NCBI RefSeq assembly: GCF_004795035.1
Contig: NZ_SSBK01000021.1
Coordinates: 60,214 to 124,213, forward strand
DNA from: Streptomyces sp. A0958
Lineage (GTDB): Bacteria; Actinomycetota; Actinomycetes; Streptomycetales; Streptomycetaceae
Reading direction: 5' to 3'
DNA length: 64,000 nt
The position numbers and the translations under genes are program-made. Positions 1 to 8,270 of this stretch are shown here, one piece after another; the stretch's first letter is position 1, and every line of letters begins with the position of its first letter. Below the pieces are notes generated by a model, which saw nothing but the letters and a program-made list of their open reading frames with translations, was not told the DNA's origin and did no database searches.

Positions 1-471
1 GCGGCGTCGAAGTGGCTGGTCCCGGTGCTGCTCGCCGCAGCGGTGGCGGCGCTGCTGCCGCAGTCGCTGTCCAAGCGGTCCCCGGCGAGCCGGGTGGTCG
101 ATGTGCTGGCCACGACGGCGGACATACGGCGGCTGAAGGTGCCGGGGACGGCGGTGGTGTTCCTGCCGAGCGCCCGGCGGGACGCGAAGCTGGTCACCCC
201 CGGCGCGTTCACGGGGCTGCGGGACATAGCGCTGGTCCGGGGCCCGCTGGAGTCCGGGGCACTGAACGGGGTGGAGGCGGAGCCGGCCCTGATACGGGAC
301 GCGATGCTGGCGCAGCCCCGGATACTGCTGGTCACGGACACGCCGTAGGCGGCCCGGCCGGAGGCGGAACGGCGGGAGAAGGTGAAGGCCGCCGTGCTCA
401 GGGACCACTTCACCGTGGTCGCGGACGCGCGGGTGCGCGGGCGGCGGGTGGCGCTGTACGAGCGGAAGTGA
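1..471 (+). pseudogene. 3' end of glycosyltransferase-39-like membrane protein, split by an in-frame amber stop
   Basis: The reading frame open from base 1 encodes the tail of a membrane protein: a hydrophobic segment ending near base 60, then a soluble domain. It stops at TAG 346-348. The same frame then continues without interruption for 40 codons to TGA 469-471, and these codons still look coding (ending in GRRVALYERK), with no start or ribosome site of their own. I therefore read this as one gene with a premature stop rather than two genes. The composition resembles the C-terminal part of Streptomyces family-39 glycosyltransferases, but that is recollection of the family and the catalytic part lies outside the window. 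A sequencing error at 346 would restore the gene. Confidence 0.6.
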
Positions 472-499
472 CGCCGGTACGCGCGGCCCCGCCACCGGA

Positions 500-1924
500 T
501 CAGAGCCGCACGGCCGGCCGGTGGCGCGGGAGCCAGAGGACCATCACGAGGAGCCCGGCGAGCAGGACCCCGCCCGCCGTGCGAAAGGCCAGTGCGTAGC
601 CGGCGGTCAGCTCGACCGGGTCGGCCCCGTCCCCCGTGCGGGCGGCGGCGACCGTGGAGAGCACGGCGAGGCCGAGGGCGCCGCCCATGGTGCGGGAGGT
701 GTTGACGAGGCCGGAGACGAGTCCGGCCTCGCCGGGCGCCGCGCCGGAGGTGGCGAGGGAGGCGAGCGGGGTGGAGGCGAGTCCGGCGCCCGCCATCATG
801 AGCACCCCCGGCAGGCAGACGGCGGTGAGGTAGGAGCCGTGCACGGACATCGTGGACTGCCAGCAGAAGCCGGTCGCGGCGACGGCGGTGCCGACGAGCG
901 CGAGGTTCTTCGCGCCGACGCGGGCCATCAGCCGGGGCGCGGCCTTGGAGCCGAGCACCACGGCGAACGAGGAGGGCATCAGGGCGAGTCCGGCCTCCAG
1001 CGCGCTGTAGCCCAGGACGTTCTGCGCGTACACCGTCATGAAGTACCACATGGAGAACGTGGCCGAGCCGATGACCAGCATGGCGACGTTCGCGGAGGCC
1101 ACCGCCCGCGCCCCGAGCACCCGCAGCGGCATCAGGGGCTTCGCCGTGCGGATCTCCACGAGGGCGAACAGGGCGAGCAGCACGGGGCCGCCGACCAGCG
1201 GTACGAGGGTCGCGGCGGTGGTCCAGCCGGACTCCTCGGTCTGCACGATGCCGTACGCCACGGAGGCCAGGCCCGCCGTGACGAGGACGGCGCCCAGGAG
1301 GTCGACGCGGCTTCGGCCACCCGTGCGGCCCTCGGCGAGCCACAGGGCGGCGCCGATGAGGACGAGCACCCCGATGGGCACGTTGATCAGGAGGACCCAC
1401 CGCCAGGACAGGGTTTCGGTGAGCACCCCGCCGACCAGTCCGCCGGCGGCGCCGCCGCCCGCGCCGACCGCCATCCAGGTGCCGATGGCCTTGGCCCGGG
1501 CGGGGCCCTCGGGGACGGCGGCGGTGAGGAGGGTGAGGGTGGCGGGGGCGAGGACGGCCGCGCCGAGCCCCTGTGCGGCGCGGGCGGCGAGCAGCTGCCA
1601 GCCCTCCTGGGCGAGGCCGCCGGCCAGTGAGGCGGCGGTGAACAGGCCGAGGCCGACGAGGAACATCCGCTTGCGGCCGTAGAGGTCGGCGGCCCGCCCG
1701 CCGAGCAGCATGAACCCGGCGAACGCGATCGAGTACGCGTTGAGCACCCATTGCAGCCCGGCGGAGCTGAGTCCCAGGTCGGTGCGCATGGACGGGAGGG
1801 CGACGTTGACGACGGACACGTCGAGCACCACCAGGAACTGGCCCACACAGGCGGCGAGGACCACCGCCCAGGTGCGGGTCCTGGTCCGGCCGGTGGGCGG
1901 TGCGGGCGTGGAGACGTCAACCAT
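500..1924 (-). CDS. MFS drug exporter, DHA2 (EmrB/QacA) type
   Basis: A 474-residue polytopic membrane protein of the 14-helix drug:proton antiporter type, expected to export hydrophobic compounds across the cytoplasmic membrane. Visible signatures are LDVSVVNVALP at about residues 34-44 in the first helix, typical of DHA2 exporters, and the motif-A loop GGRAADLYGRKR at 75-86. A WRWVLLINVPIG segment follows mid-protein. The start at 1924 (MVDVS) is chosen because it sits just before the first helix; an in-frame ATG at 1933 is also possible and neither has a clear Shine-Dalgarno. It lies downstream of the thiolase gene on the same strand with a 100-base gap, so it may be co-transcribed, but nothing ties it to steroid metabolism. 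Substrate unknown. Confidence 0.88.
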   Translation of the reverse strand: MVDVSTPAPPTGRTRTRTWAVVLAACVGQFLVVLDVSVVNVALPSMRTDLGLSSAGLQWVLNAYSIAFAGFMLLGGRAADLYGRKRMFLVGLGLFTAASLAGGLAQEGWQLLAARAAQGLGAAVLAPATLTLLTAAVPEGPARAKAIGTWMAVGAGGGAAGGLVGGVLTETLSWRWVLLINVPIGVLVLIGAALWLAEGRTGGRSRVDLLGAVLVTAGLASVAYGIVQTEESGWTTAATLVPLVGGPVLLALFALVEIRTAKPLMPLRVLGARAVASANVAMLVIGSATFSMWYFMTVYAQNVLGYSALEAGLALMPSSFAVVLGSKAAPRLMARVGAKNLALVGTAVAATGFCWQSTMSVHGSYLTAVCLPGVLMMAGAGLASTPLASLATSGAAPGEAGLVSGLVNTSRTMGGALGLAVLSTVAAARTGDGADPVELTAGYALAFRTAGGVLLAGLLVMVLWLPRHRPAVRL

Positions 1925-2025
1925 GGGTGTCATACTCGCAGCCGCCGTACGCCCCGTACATCTGTTTCCGGTCCGGTCGGCCTCGGTCCAGCGGCGTAGG
2001 ACCGGGGCTCGGCCACGGGTCCTTC

Positions 2026-3225
2026 TCAGCGGCGCAGCAGGGTCACCACCGCCGCTCCTCCGAGGCCGATGTTGTGGGCGAGGGCGGTCCGGGCGCCGGG
2101 CACCTGGCGGGCCCCGGCCTCGCCCCTGAGCTGCCAGGTGAGTTCGGCGGCCTGGGCGATGCCGGTGGCGCCGAGCGGGTGCCCCTTGGAGATCAGGCCG
2201 CCGGACGGGTTGACCACCCAGCGCCCGCCGTGGGTGGTGGCGCCGGACTCGACGAGCGCCCCGGACTCCCCCTCGCCGCACAGTCCGAGCGCCTCGTAGG
2301 TGAGGAGTTCGTTGAGGGAGAAGCAGTCGTGGAGCTCGATGACGTCGAGGTCGTCGGGGCCGGTGCCGGACGCCTCGTACACCTGTCGGGCCGCCTCCCG
2401 GGACATGGGCAGGCCGACCGCGTCGATGCAGGTTCCGGAGGCGAAGGATGCCTCGGTGTCGGTGGTCATGGCCTGGGCGGCGATCTCGACGGCCCGTGCG
2501 CCGAGCCCGTGCCGCTCCACGAAGCGCTCCGAGACGACGACGGCGGCGGCCGCCCCGTCGGAGGTCGGGGAGCACTGGAGCCGGGTGAGGGGGAGGTGGA
2601 CGGGTTTGGCGGCGAGGACTTCCTCGACGGTGTACGGGTCCTGGAACTGGGCGTACGGGTTGCCGGTGGAGTGGCGGTGGTTCTTGGCGGCGACGGCGGC
2701 GAGCTGCGCCTCCGTCGTGCCGTGGCGCTCCATGTGTTCGCGGGCGGCGTTGCCGAAGATCTGGGCGGTGGGCGGGGTCATCTCGAAGCCGTGGGCGGCG
2801 GCCATGATCGCGTAGTGGCGGGCGACCGGGGACGTCTTGAAATCGCCCGCGCCGCCGTCCGCCCCGCCGCCGCCGAGCGAGCCGCGCGCCATCTTCTCGA
2901 AGCCGAGCGCGAGGACGCAGTCGCTGCCGCCGCCCTCCACGAACTGCCGGGCCATCATCAGGGCGGTCGAGCCGGTGGCGCAGTTGTTGTTGACGTTGTA
3001 GACGGGCACCCCGGTCAGCCCGAGCCCGTAGACGGCGCGCTGTCCGGCGGTGGAGGGCTGGAAGCAGTAGCCGACGACGGCCTGCTGGATGTCCTCGTAC
3101 GTCACACCGGCGTCGACGAGCGCGGCGGTTCCGGCCTCCTTGGCCATGTCCCAGTACTGCCAGTCACGGGTCTCGGGCTTCTCGAACTTCGTCATCCCGA
3201 CGCCGACGATGTAGGACCTCATCAT
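2026..3225 (-). CDS. SCP2-type thiolase / lipid-transfer protein, Ltp1-like
   Basis: About 399 residues of the thiolase superfamily, SCP2-thiolase branch, closest in wording to mycobacterial Ltp1 (Rv2790c). Features seen: an N-terminal IVGVGMTKF, the nucleophile loop NNNCATGST (Cys near residue 82), HDCF near 300 and SKGHPLGATG near 350. The second thiolase cysteine (CxG) is replaced, reading HNIGLGGAA, so a classical two-cysteine thiolysis is doubtful; relatives such as Ltp2 work as retro-aldolases in sterol side-chain removal. No DUF35/MaoC partner, which such aldolases use, is present nearby. It follows the acyl-CoA dehydrogenase gene by 15 bases and is surely co-transcribed. An AAGGGA ribosome site could serve ATG 3225 or GTG 3231. 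Confidence 0.87.
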   Translation of the reverse strand: MMRSYIVGVGMTKFEKPETRDWQYWDMAKEAGTAALVDAGVTYEDIQQAVVGYCFQPSTAGQRAVYGLGLTGVPVYNVNNNCATGSTALMMARQFVEGGGSDCVLALGFEKMARGSLGGGGADGGAGDFKTSPVARHYAIMAAAHGFEMTPPTAQIFGNAAREHMERHGTTEAQLAAVAAKNHRHSTGNPYAQFQDPYTVEEVLAAKPVHLPLTRLQCSPTSDGAAAAVVVSERFVERHGLGARAVEIAAQAMTTDTEASFASGTCIDAVGLPMSREAARQVYEASGTGPDDLDVIELHDCFSLNELLTYEALGLCGEGESGALVESGATTHGGRWVVNPSGGLISKGHPLGATGIAQAAELTWQLRGEAGARQVPGARTALAHNIGLGGAAVVTLLRR

Positions 3226-3240
3226 GATCACGGTTTCCCT

Positions 3241-5424
3241 TCAGTCCCGGGGGAGGCCGAGGATGCGCTCGGCGACGACGTTGAGCTGTACCTGTGTGGT
3301 GCCGCCCGCGATGGTCAGGCAGCGGGACATCAGGAAGCCGTGCACCGCCCGCTCCCCGGCCCCTTCGCACACCGCCCCGTCCGGGCCGAGGAGTTCGAGG
3401 GCGAGTTCGGCGGTCTTCTGCTGGTGTGTGGTCTGGACGAGCTTGCGTACGGAGGCGCCGGCGCCCGGTTCGAGCCCGGAGACCTGCTGGAGCGTGGTGC
3501 GCAGGCCGATGCAGGCCAGGGCGTGGGCCTCGGCGGCGAGGGCGCCGATCCGGGCGCGTTCGGCGCCGTCGAGTCCGGCGGCGCGGCCGATCAGCGCCTC
3601 CAGGCCGGTGTCGAAGGTCATCTGGTCGGCCATGTGGACGCGTTCGTTGCCCAGGGTGTTGCGGGCGACCTGCCAGCCGCCGCCGGCCTCGCCGACGAGT
3701 GCGTCGGGCGGCAGGAGTACGTCGTCGAAGTACACCTCGTTGAAGAGGGCGTCGCCGGTGATCTCCCGGAGCGGGCGGATGTCGATGCCCTCGGTGTGCT
3801 TCATGTCGACCACGAAGTAGCCGAGGCCCTGATGCTTGGGCGCGTCCGGGTCGGTCCTGGCGAGGAGAATCCCGTGGTCGGCCCACTGGGCGGCGCTCGT
3901 CCACACCTTCTGGCCGTTGATCCGCCAGCCCTCGGGGGCGCGTTCGGCCCGGGTGCGCAGCGAGGCGAGGTCGGACCCGGCGCCGGGTTCGGAGAACAGC
4001 TGGCACCACAGGAGGTCGCCGCGCAGGGTCGGCGGGAGGTAGCGCTCCTGCTGTTCGGCCGTCCCGTGGGCGAGGAGCGAGGGCACCACCCAGGTGGCGA
4101 TCTGGAGGTCGCTCAGCTTGACGCCCTGGGCGCGTAACTCCTGTTGTATCGCGAGCTGTTGTACGGCACCCGCGTCCAGCCCGTGGGGTGCGGGCAGATG
4201 GGGGGCGGCGTAGCCGGTGGGGGCGAGGGCGCGGCGGGCGGCCTTCGGGTCGAGGCCCCGGGCGGCGGCGACGGCCTCGCGGGCCGCGGCGCGGTGGGCC
4301 TCGGCCTCCGGCGGGAGTTCCAGGGCGAGTTCGCGGCGGGCCCCGGCGGAGGCGAGCCGGACGGCCCGCTGCCGGTGGGTGTCGCCGGGCCCGAGCAACT
4401 GGCGGGCTACCAGGGCCCGGCGCAGGTACAGGTGGGCGTCGTGTTCCCAGGTGAAGCCGATGCCGCCGAGGATCTGGATGGCGTCCTTGGCGCAGGTGTA
4501 CGCGGCGTCGAGCGCGGTGGCCGCGGCGAGGGCGGCGGCCAGGGCGCGCACCTCCTCCGGCTGCTGCGGGTCGCCGGCCGCGCGGGCGGCGTCCCAGGTC
4601 AGGGCGCGGGCCTGTTCGACGCGTACGAGCATGTCGGCGCACAGGTGCTTGACGCCCTGGAACTGCCCGATGGGCCGGCCGAACTGTTCGCGGACCTTGG
4701 CGTGTTCGGTGGCGGTGTCCAGGGCGCGGGCGGCGGTTCCGCACGCCTCGGCGGCGAACAGGACGGCGGCGAGGTCGGTTACGAGGTCCGGGCCGATGCG
4801 CAGCTGCCGCCCGGCGGGGACGGGGACGCGGCCGGCCCGGACCTCGGCGGTGGGCCGGGTCGGGTCGGCGCCGCGGTGGGGGCGCACGGTGAGCCCCGGT
4901 GCGTCGGCGTCCACGGCGAACCAGCGGACATCGCCCTCGCAGGCGGCGGGGAGCAGCAGCAGCCCGGCCTCGGCCCCGGACAGGACGGGGGGCGCCACTC
5001 CTTCGAGCAGGTGGCCGTCGCCGTGCGGGGCGGCGGTGAGGCTGCCGGGGTCGAGGGCGGCGGCGCCGGCGCACCGGCCCGTGGCGAGGTCCCGGAGCAG
5101 CGCGTCGGCGCCGGCGGCGTGCAGGACGGCGGAGGTGAGGGCGTTCGCCAGGTACGGGCCGGGCAGCGCGGCCCGGCCGGCCTCTTCGAGGACGACGGCG
5201 AGGTCGAGGAGGTCGCCGCCTCCGCCCCCGTACGCCTCGGGCAGATGGATGGAGAGCAGGCCCTGTCCGGCGAGGCCGTCCCAGTACGCGGGGCGTGCGC
5301 CGGTGGGGGTGGGTGCGTCCGCGTCGAGCAGTGCGCGGATGTCGCCGGGGGGTACGGCTCGGGCCAGCCAACCTCGTACCGCCTGTGCGAGCGCCCTGTG
5401 TTCTTCGGTGATCCCGATACCCAT
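3241..5424 (-). CDS. Fused two-domain acyl-CoA dehydrogenase, FadE34-like
   Basis: A 727-residue protein made of two acyl-CoA dehydrogenase units in tandem. The first unit (about 1-370) contains VREQFGRPIGQFQGVKH and QILGGIGFTWEHDAHLY; the second (about 385-727) has QLFSEPGAGSDLASL, VWTSAAQW and ends AERILGLPRD. In sterol degraders, fused or paired dehydrogenases of this kind (FadE34/ChsE3) put the alpha,beta double bond into steroid side-chain CoA thioesters using FAD. The order on the chromosome (dehydrogenase then Ltp-type thiolase) fits a beta-oxidation step. ATG 5424 is preferred over ATG 5430 because GGCGAGG lies six bases upstream. The promoter carries an exact KstR consensus and a second palindrome. 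Side-chain specificity is inference. Confidence 0.88.
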   Translation of the reverse strand: MGIGITEEHRALAQAVRGWLARAVPPGDIRALLDADAPTPTGARPAYWDGLAGQGLLSIHLPEAYGGGGGDLLDLAVVLEEAGRAALPGPYLANALTSAVLHAAGADALLRDLATGRCAGAAALDPGSLTAAPHGDGHLLEGVAPPVLSGAEAGLLLLPAACEGDVRWFAVDADAPGLTVRPHRGADPTRPTAEVRAGRVPVPAGRQLRIGPDLVTDLAAVLFAAEACGTAARALDTATEHAKVREQFGRPIGQFQGVKHLCADMLVRVEQARALTWDAARAAGDPQQPEEVRALAAALAAATALDAAYTCAKDAIQILGGIGFTWEHDAHLYLRRALVARQLLGPGDTHRQRAVRLASAGARRELALELPPEAEAHRAAAREAVAAARGLDPKAARRALAPTGYAAPHLPAPHGLDAGAVQQLAIQQELRAQGVKLSDLQIATWVVPSLLAHGTAEQQERYLPPTLRGDLLWCQLFSEPGAGSDLASLRTRAERAPEGWRINGQKVWTSAAQWADHGILLARTDPDAPKHQGLGYFVVDMKHTEGIDIRPLREITGDALFNEVYFDDVLLPPDALVGEAGGGWQVARNTLGNERVHMADQMTFDTGLEALIGRAAGLDGAERARIGALAAEAHALACIGLRTTLQQVSGLEPGAGASVRKLVQTTHQQKTAELALELLGPDGAVCEGAGERAVHGFLMSRCLTIAGGTTQVQLNVVAERILGLPRD

Positions 5425-5465
5425 GCGCATCCTCGCCGGTCGCAGCCATTGGAACGGCGCAAGAG

Positions 5466-5479
5466 TAGAACACGTTGCA
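5466..5479. promoter_or_regulatory. KstR-type operator, exact consensus
   Basis: TAGAACACGTTGCA fits TNNAACNNGTTNNA, the published mycobacterial KstR operator, at all eight fixed positions. It lies 42 bases before the acyl-CoA dehydrogenase start and a KstR-like gene is in this window. Confidence 0.72.
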
Positions 5480-5480
5480 A

Positions 5481-5497
5481 TCTGACGGAAGGTCAGA
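5481..5497. promoter_or_regulatory. 17-bp palindromic operator TCTGAC-N5-GTCAGA
   Basis: Perfect inverted repeat, one base away from the KstR-type site and 57 bases before the acyl-CoA dehydrogenase start. The identical half-sites with the same spacing recur 61 bases before the aldehyde dehydrogenase gene (25655-25671). It looks like a TetR-family operator; the cognate regulator is not known. Confidence 0.68.
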
Positions 5498-5690
5498 CGC
5501 AGGCTGGATCTCGACGGTTGTGTGCGCCGGCCGACGAGCGCGCCCTGTTCGCCCCTCCTTCACCGGAATACGCCGTAGCCGAGGAAGGTTCACCCTGCAC
5601 AGACTTGGCGGTCGGTGCTGTCCGCGACCGGGACGCACGACCGTCCGCCCCACTCTTTGCCGCTCCTACCGCTGCCCGGAGGCCGCACGT

Positions 5691-7496
5691 ATGCCACAGA
5701 CGACGCACGAACAGCCCACCGCGGAGCTTCCTGATCCGCGCGCGAGGGCGGGCCGGGGGATCATCCCCGTGCTCGCCTTCGCGGGCATCACCGTCGCGGT
5801 GATGCAGACCCTGCTCGTCCCCGTCATCAAGGATCTGCCCGCCCTTCTGCACACCGACCCGTCGAACGCCACCTGGGTGATGACGGCGACCCTGCTCGCC
5901 GGAGCCGTCTCCACCCCGATCATGGGCCGGCTCGGGGACCTGAACGGCAAGCGCAGGATGCTGCTGGCCAGCCTCGCCGTGATGGTCGTCGGTTCACTGA
6001 TATGCGCCTTCACCGACGATCTCGTGATCATGATCGTGGGCCGCGCGCTCCAGGGCTTCGCCATGGGCGCGATCCCGCTGGGCATCGGCATCATGCGCGA
6101 CGAGCTGCCGCGCGAGAAGCTGGGTTCGGCCATGGCCCTGATGAGCTCGTCGATCGGGGTGGGCGGCGGACTCGCGCTGCCCGCCGCCGCGCTCGTCGCC
6201 CAGCACACCGACTGGCACACCCTCTTCTTCGGCTCCGCCGGCCTCGGCGTGCTCGCCATGGCGCTGACCGTGCTGGCCGTGCCCGAGACCTCGCTGCGCG
6301 CCCCCGGCCGGTTCGACGTCGTCGGCGCGCTCGGCCTCTCGCTCGGCCTGGTCCTCCTGCTGCTGCCCGTCACCAAGGGCGGCGACTGGGGCTGGGCCTC
6401 ACCCACCACGCTCGGGCTGATCGCCGCGTCCCTGGTGGTGCTGGTGCTGTGGGGGCTGTTCGAGCTGCGCAGCGACGCCCCGCTGGTCGACCTGCGGACC
6501 TCGGCCCGCCGCGAGGTGCTGCTGACCAACCTGACCTCGATCATGGTCGGGGTCGCCTTCTACGCCGTCTCGCTGGTCCTGCCCCAGCTGCTCCAACTGC
6601 CGAAGTCCACCGGTTACGGCCTCGGCCAGTCGATGGTGGTCGCCGGGCTGTGCGTCGCCCCGCTCGGCCTGACCATGATGTGCGTCGCCCCGCTGTACGC
6701 CCGGATCTCCGCCCGCCGCGGCCCGAAGGTCTCCCTGATCCTCGGCATGCTGATCATCGCCGTCGGCTACGGGGCCGGGCTCGGCCTGATGAGCGCCGCC
6801 TGGCAGACCGTGCTGATCGCCGTACTGCTCGGCGCCGGCATCGGGCTCGCGTACTCCTCGCTGCCCGCCCTGATCATCGGGGCCGTCGACGCCTCCGAGA
6901 CCGGCGCGGCCAACGGGCTGAACACCCTGATGCGGTCGATCGGCACCTCCGTGTCGAGCGCCGTGATCGGCATGGTCCTGGCCCACACCTCGACGCAGAT
7001 GGGACCGGTCGCGGTGCCCACCATGCAGGGGTTCCGCATCTCGTTCCTCATCGCGACGGGCGCGGTGGTGGCCGGCCTCGTCCTGGCCTCGTTCCTGCCG
7101 TCGCGGCGCACCGCCACCGCCCCGGTGCTCCTGGCGAGCAGCGAGGGCGACGCGGCGGCCCGGCGCGCCGGTGCCGAGAGCGTCACACCGCTCCCGCTGC
7201 CCGGCCCCCGGGGCTTCCGGGGCCGGGTGCTGGAGGCAGGCGGGGCGCCGGTGGCCGGGGCCAATGTGACCCTGATCGACCGGCAGGGCCGGCAGGCCGG
7301 GCTCACCACCACCGACGCCTCGGGCCGCTGGGCGCTCACGGCGCCGGGCACCGGCACCTTCGTGCTGGCCGCGTCGGCCACCGGTTACGCGCCGCGCGCC
7401 TGGCCGGCGGTCTGCCCGGCGGACGGCGGTCCGGTGGACACGGACCTGGTGCTGACGGTCAGCGTGCCGGAGCGTCGAACCGCGCTGCGGTCGTGA
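5691..7496 (+). CDS. MFS transporter with C-terminal carboxypeptidase-regulatory-like domain
   Basis: A 601-residue protein. Residues 1-480 form a 12-14 helix major facilitator with the motif-A loop MGRLGDLNGKRR near 75-90 and a GRALQGFAMGAIPLGIG segment. After the last helix and a basic linker, residues about 507-590 form a small beta-sandwich of the carboxypeptidase regulatory/CnaB kind: FRGRVLEAGGAPVAGANVTL, GLTTTDASGRWAL, FVLAASATGYAPR. In such folds the domain binds or scaffolds; its role on a transporter tail is unclear and it is likely cytoplasmic or extracellular depending on helix number. ATG 5691 follows CCGGAGGCCGC. It diverges from the steroid acyl-CoA dehydrogenase gene, so their promoters share 5425-5690. 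Substrate unknown. Confidence 0.86.
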   Translation: MPQTTHEQPTAELPDPRARAGRGIIPVLAFAGITVAVMQTLLVPVIKDLPALLHTDPSNATWVMTATLLAGAVSTPIMGRLGDLNGKRRMLLASLAVMVVGSLICAFTDDLVIMIVGRALQGFAMGAIPLGIGIMRDELPREKLGSAMALMSSSIGVGGGLALPAAALVAQHTDWHTLFFGSAGLGVLAMALTVLAVPETSLRAPGRFDVVGALGLSLGLVLLLLPVTKGGDWGWASPTTLGLIAASLVVLVLWGLFELRSDAPLVDLRTSARREVLLTNLTSIMVGVAFYAVSLVLPQLLQLPKSTGYGLGQSMVVAGLCVAPLGLTMMCVAPLYARISARRGPKVSLILGMLIIAVGYGAGLGLMSAAWQTVLIAVLLGAGIGLAYSSLPALIIGAVDASETGAANGLNTLMRSIGTSVSSAVIGMVLAHTSTQMGPVAVPTMQGFRISFLIATGAVVAGLVLASFLPSRRTATAPVLLASSEGDAAARRAGAESVTPLPLPGPRGFRGRVLEAGGAPVAGANVTLIDRQGRQAGLTTTDASGRWALTAPGTGTFVLAASATGYAPRAWPAVCPADGGPVDTDLVLTVSVPERRTALRS

Positions 7497-8256
7497 GCAG
7501 GTAGGAGACGTCCGTCCCCGCCGCGAGTTCCCGGGGCGCCGCGCCCCGCGTGAACAGCCGGGCGGGGCCAGGGCCTGTCCGGCGGATCTTCGCGGGCCCA
7601 CCAAGATCCGCCGGACGGGCCCTGACGCCCTCGACCCGGGCCGCCTCGCCCTCGACCCGCAGCCACGACCCCTCGCGCAGGCCGAGCACCGGCACGTCGT
7701 TCTCCTCCAGGAATTCGGCGAGCCGCTCCTCGCGGGTCTCGCCCTTGTGGGTGCTGTCCGGGTCCGGGTCGAGGTAGTGCGGGTTGATCTGGAACGGGAC
7801 GAGGCCCAGCGCCTCGAACGACGGCGGCTGCACGATGGGCATGTCGTTGGTCGTGCGCAGGGTGGGCGCCGCCATGTTCGTCCCGGCGCTCGCCCCCATG
7901 TACGGCAGACCCGCGCGCACCGCCCCGCTCACCGCGTCCCGCAGCCCGGTCCGGTGCAGCGCGCTCAGCAGCCGGAAGGAGTTGCCGCCGCCGATGAACA
8001 CCGCGTCGGCGGCGTCGAGCGCGGCGACCGGGTCGGCGTGCTCGTGGACGCCGTGCACCCCGATCCCCGCCGGTTCGAGGGCGTCCCGGACGCGTGCGGT
8101 GTACGTGGCGTGGTCGGCGAGCGCGTAGGGCACGAAGGCCAGCCGGGCGCCGGCGGGCAGGAAGGCGGTGACCGTGTCCAGGGCGTGTTCCAGGTAACCG
8201 CGGCCGTGCTGGGTGGAGTTGGAGAGCAGGAGCAGATTCACGGGGTTCTTCCTCAT
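7459..8256 (-). CDS. pepE: Peptidase E (aspartyl dipeptidase, family S51)
   Basis: A 265-residue cytosolic serine peptidase of family S51, which splits dipeptides with N-terminal aspartate. The nucleophile elbow GASAGTN puts Ser at about residue 123 and FQINPHYLDP puts His near 160, the spacing known for Salmonella PepE. Residues about 211-231 come from a palindromic repeat inserted in frame (see 7570-7623), downstream of the catalytic core, so activity may be kept. The start ATG 8256 has GAAGAGA upstream. It lies 14 bases after the IclR gene on the same strand, so the two are one unit, divergent from the DUF1177, permease and M20 operon. Its 3' end overlaps the MFS gene by 38 bases tail to tail. 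Confidence 0.88.
   Translation of the reverse strand: MRKNPVNLLLLSNSTQHGRGYLEHALDTVTAFLPAGARLAFVPYALADHATYTARVRDALEPAGIGVHGVHEHADPVAALDAADAVFIGGGNSFRLLSALHRTGLRDAVSGAVRAGLPYMGASAGTNMAAPTLRTTNDMPIVQPPSFEALGLVPFQINPHYLDPDPDSTHKGETREERLAEFLEENDVPVLGLREGSWLRVEGEAARVEGVRARPADLGGPAKIRRTGPGPARLFTRGAAPRELAAGTDVSYLLTTAARFDAPAR
7570..7623. repeat. 54-bp palindromic element inside pepE
   Basis: Arms of 21 bases (7570-7590 and 7603-7623, one mismatch) flank a 12-base loop. The core CCTGTCCGGCGGATCTT resembles a short palindrome I recall as scattered in Streptomyces genomes. At 54 bases it keeps the frame and adds about 18 residues to PepE. Confidence 0.7.
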
Positions 8257-8270
8257 CGTTTCTCTTCGGG

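Noticed and set aside
500..2575. Very long open frames on either strand overlapping real genes (for example the extension upstream of the first MFS exporter)
   Set aside because: High GC makes antisense and third frames open by default. They are Arg/Pro/Gly-rich, have no family signatures and overlap well-supported genes.
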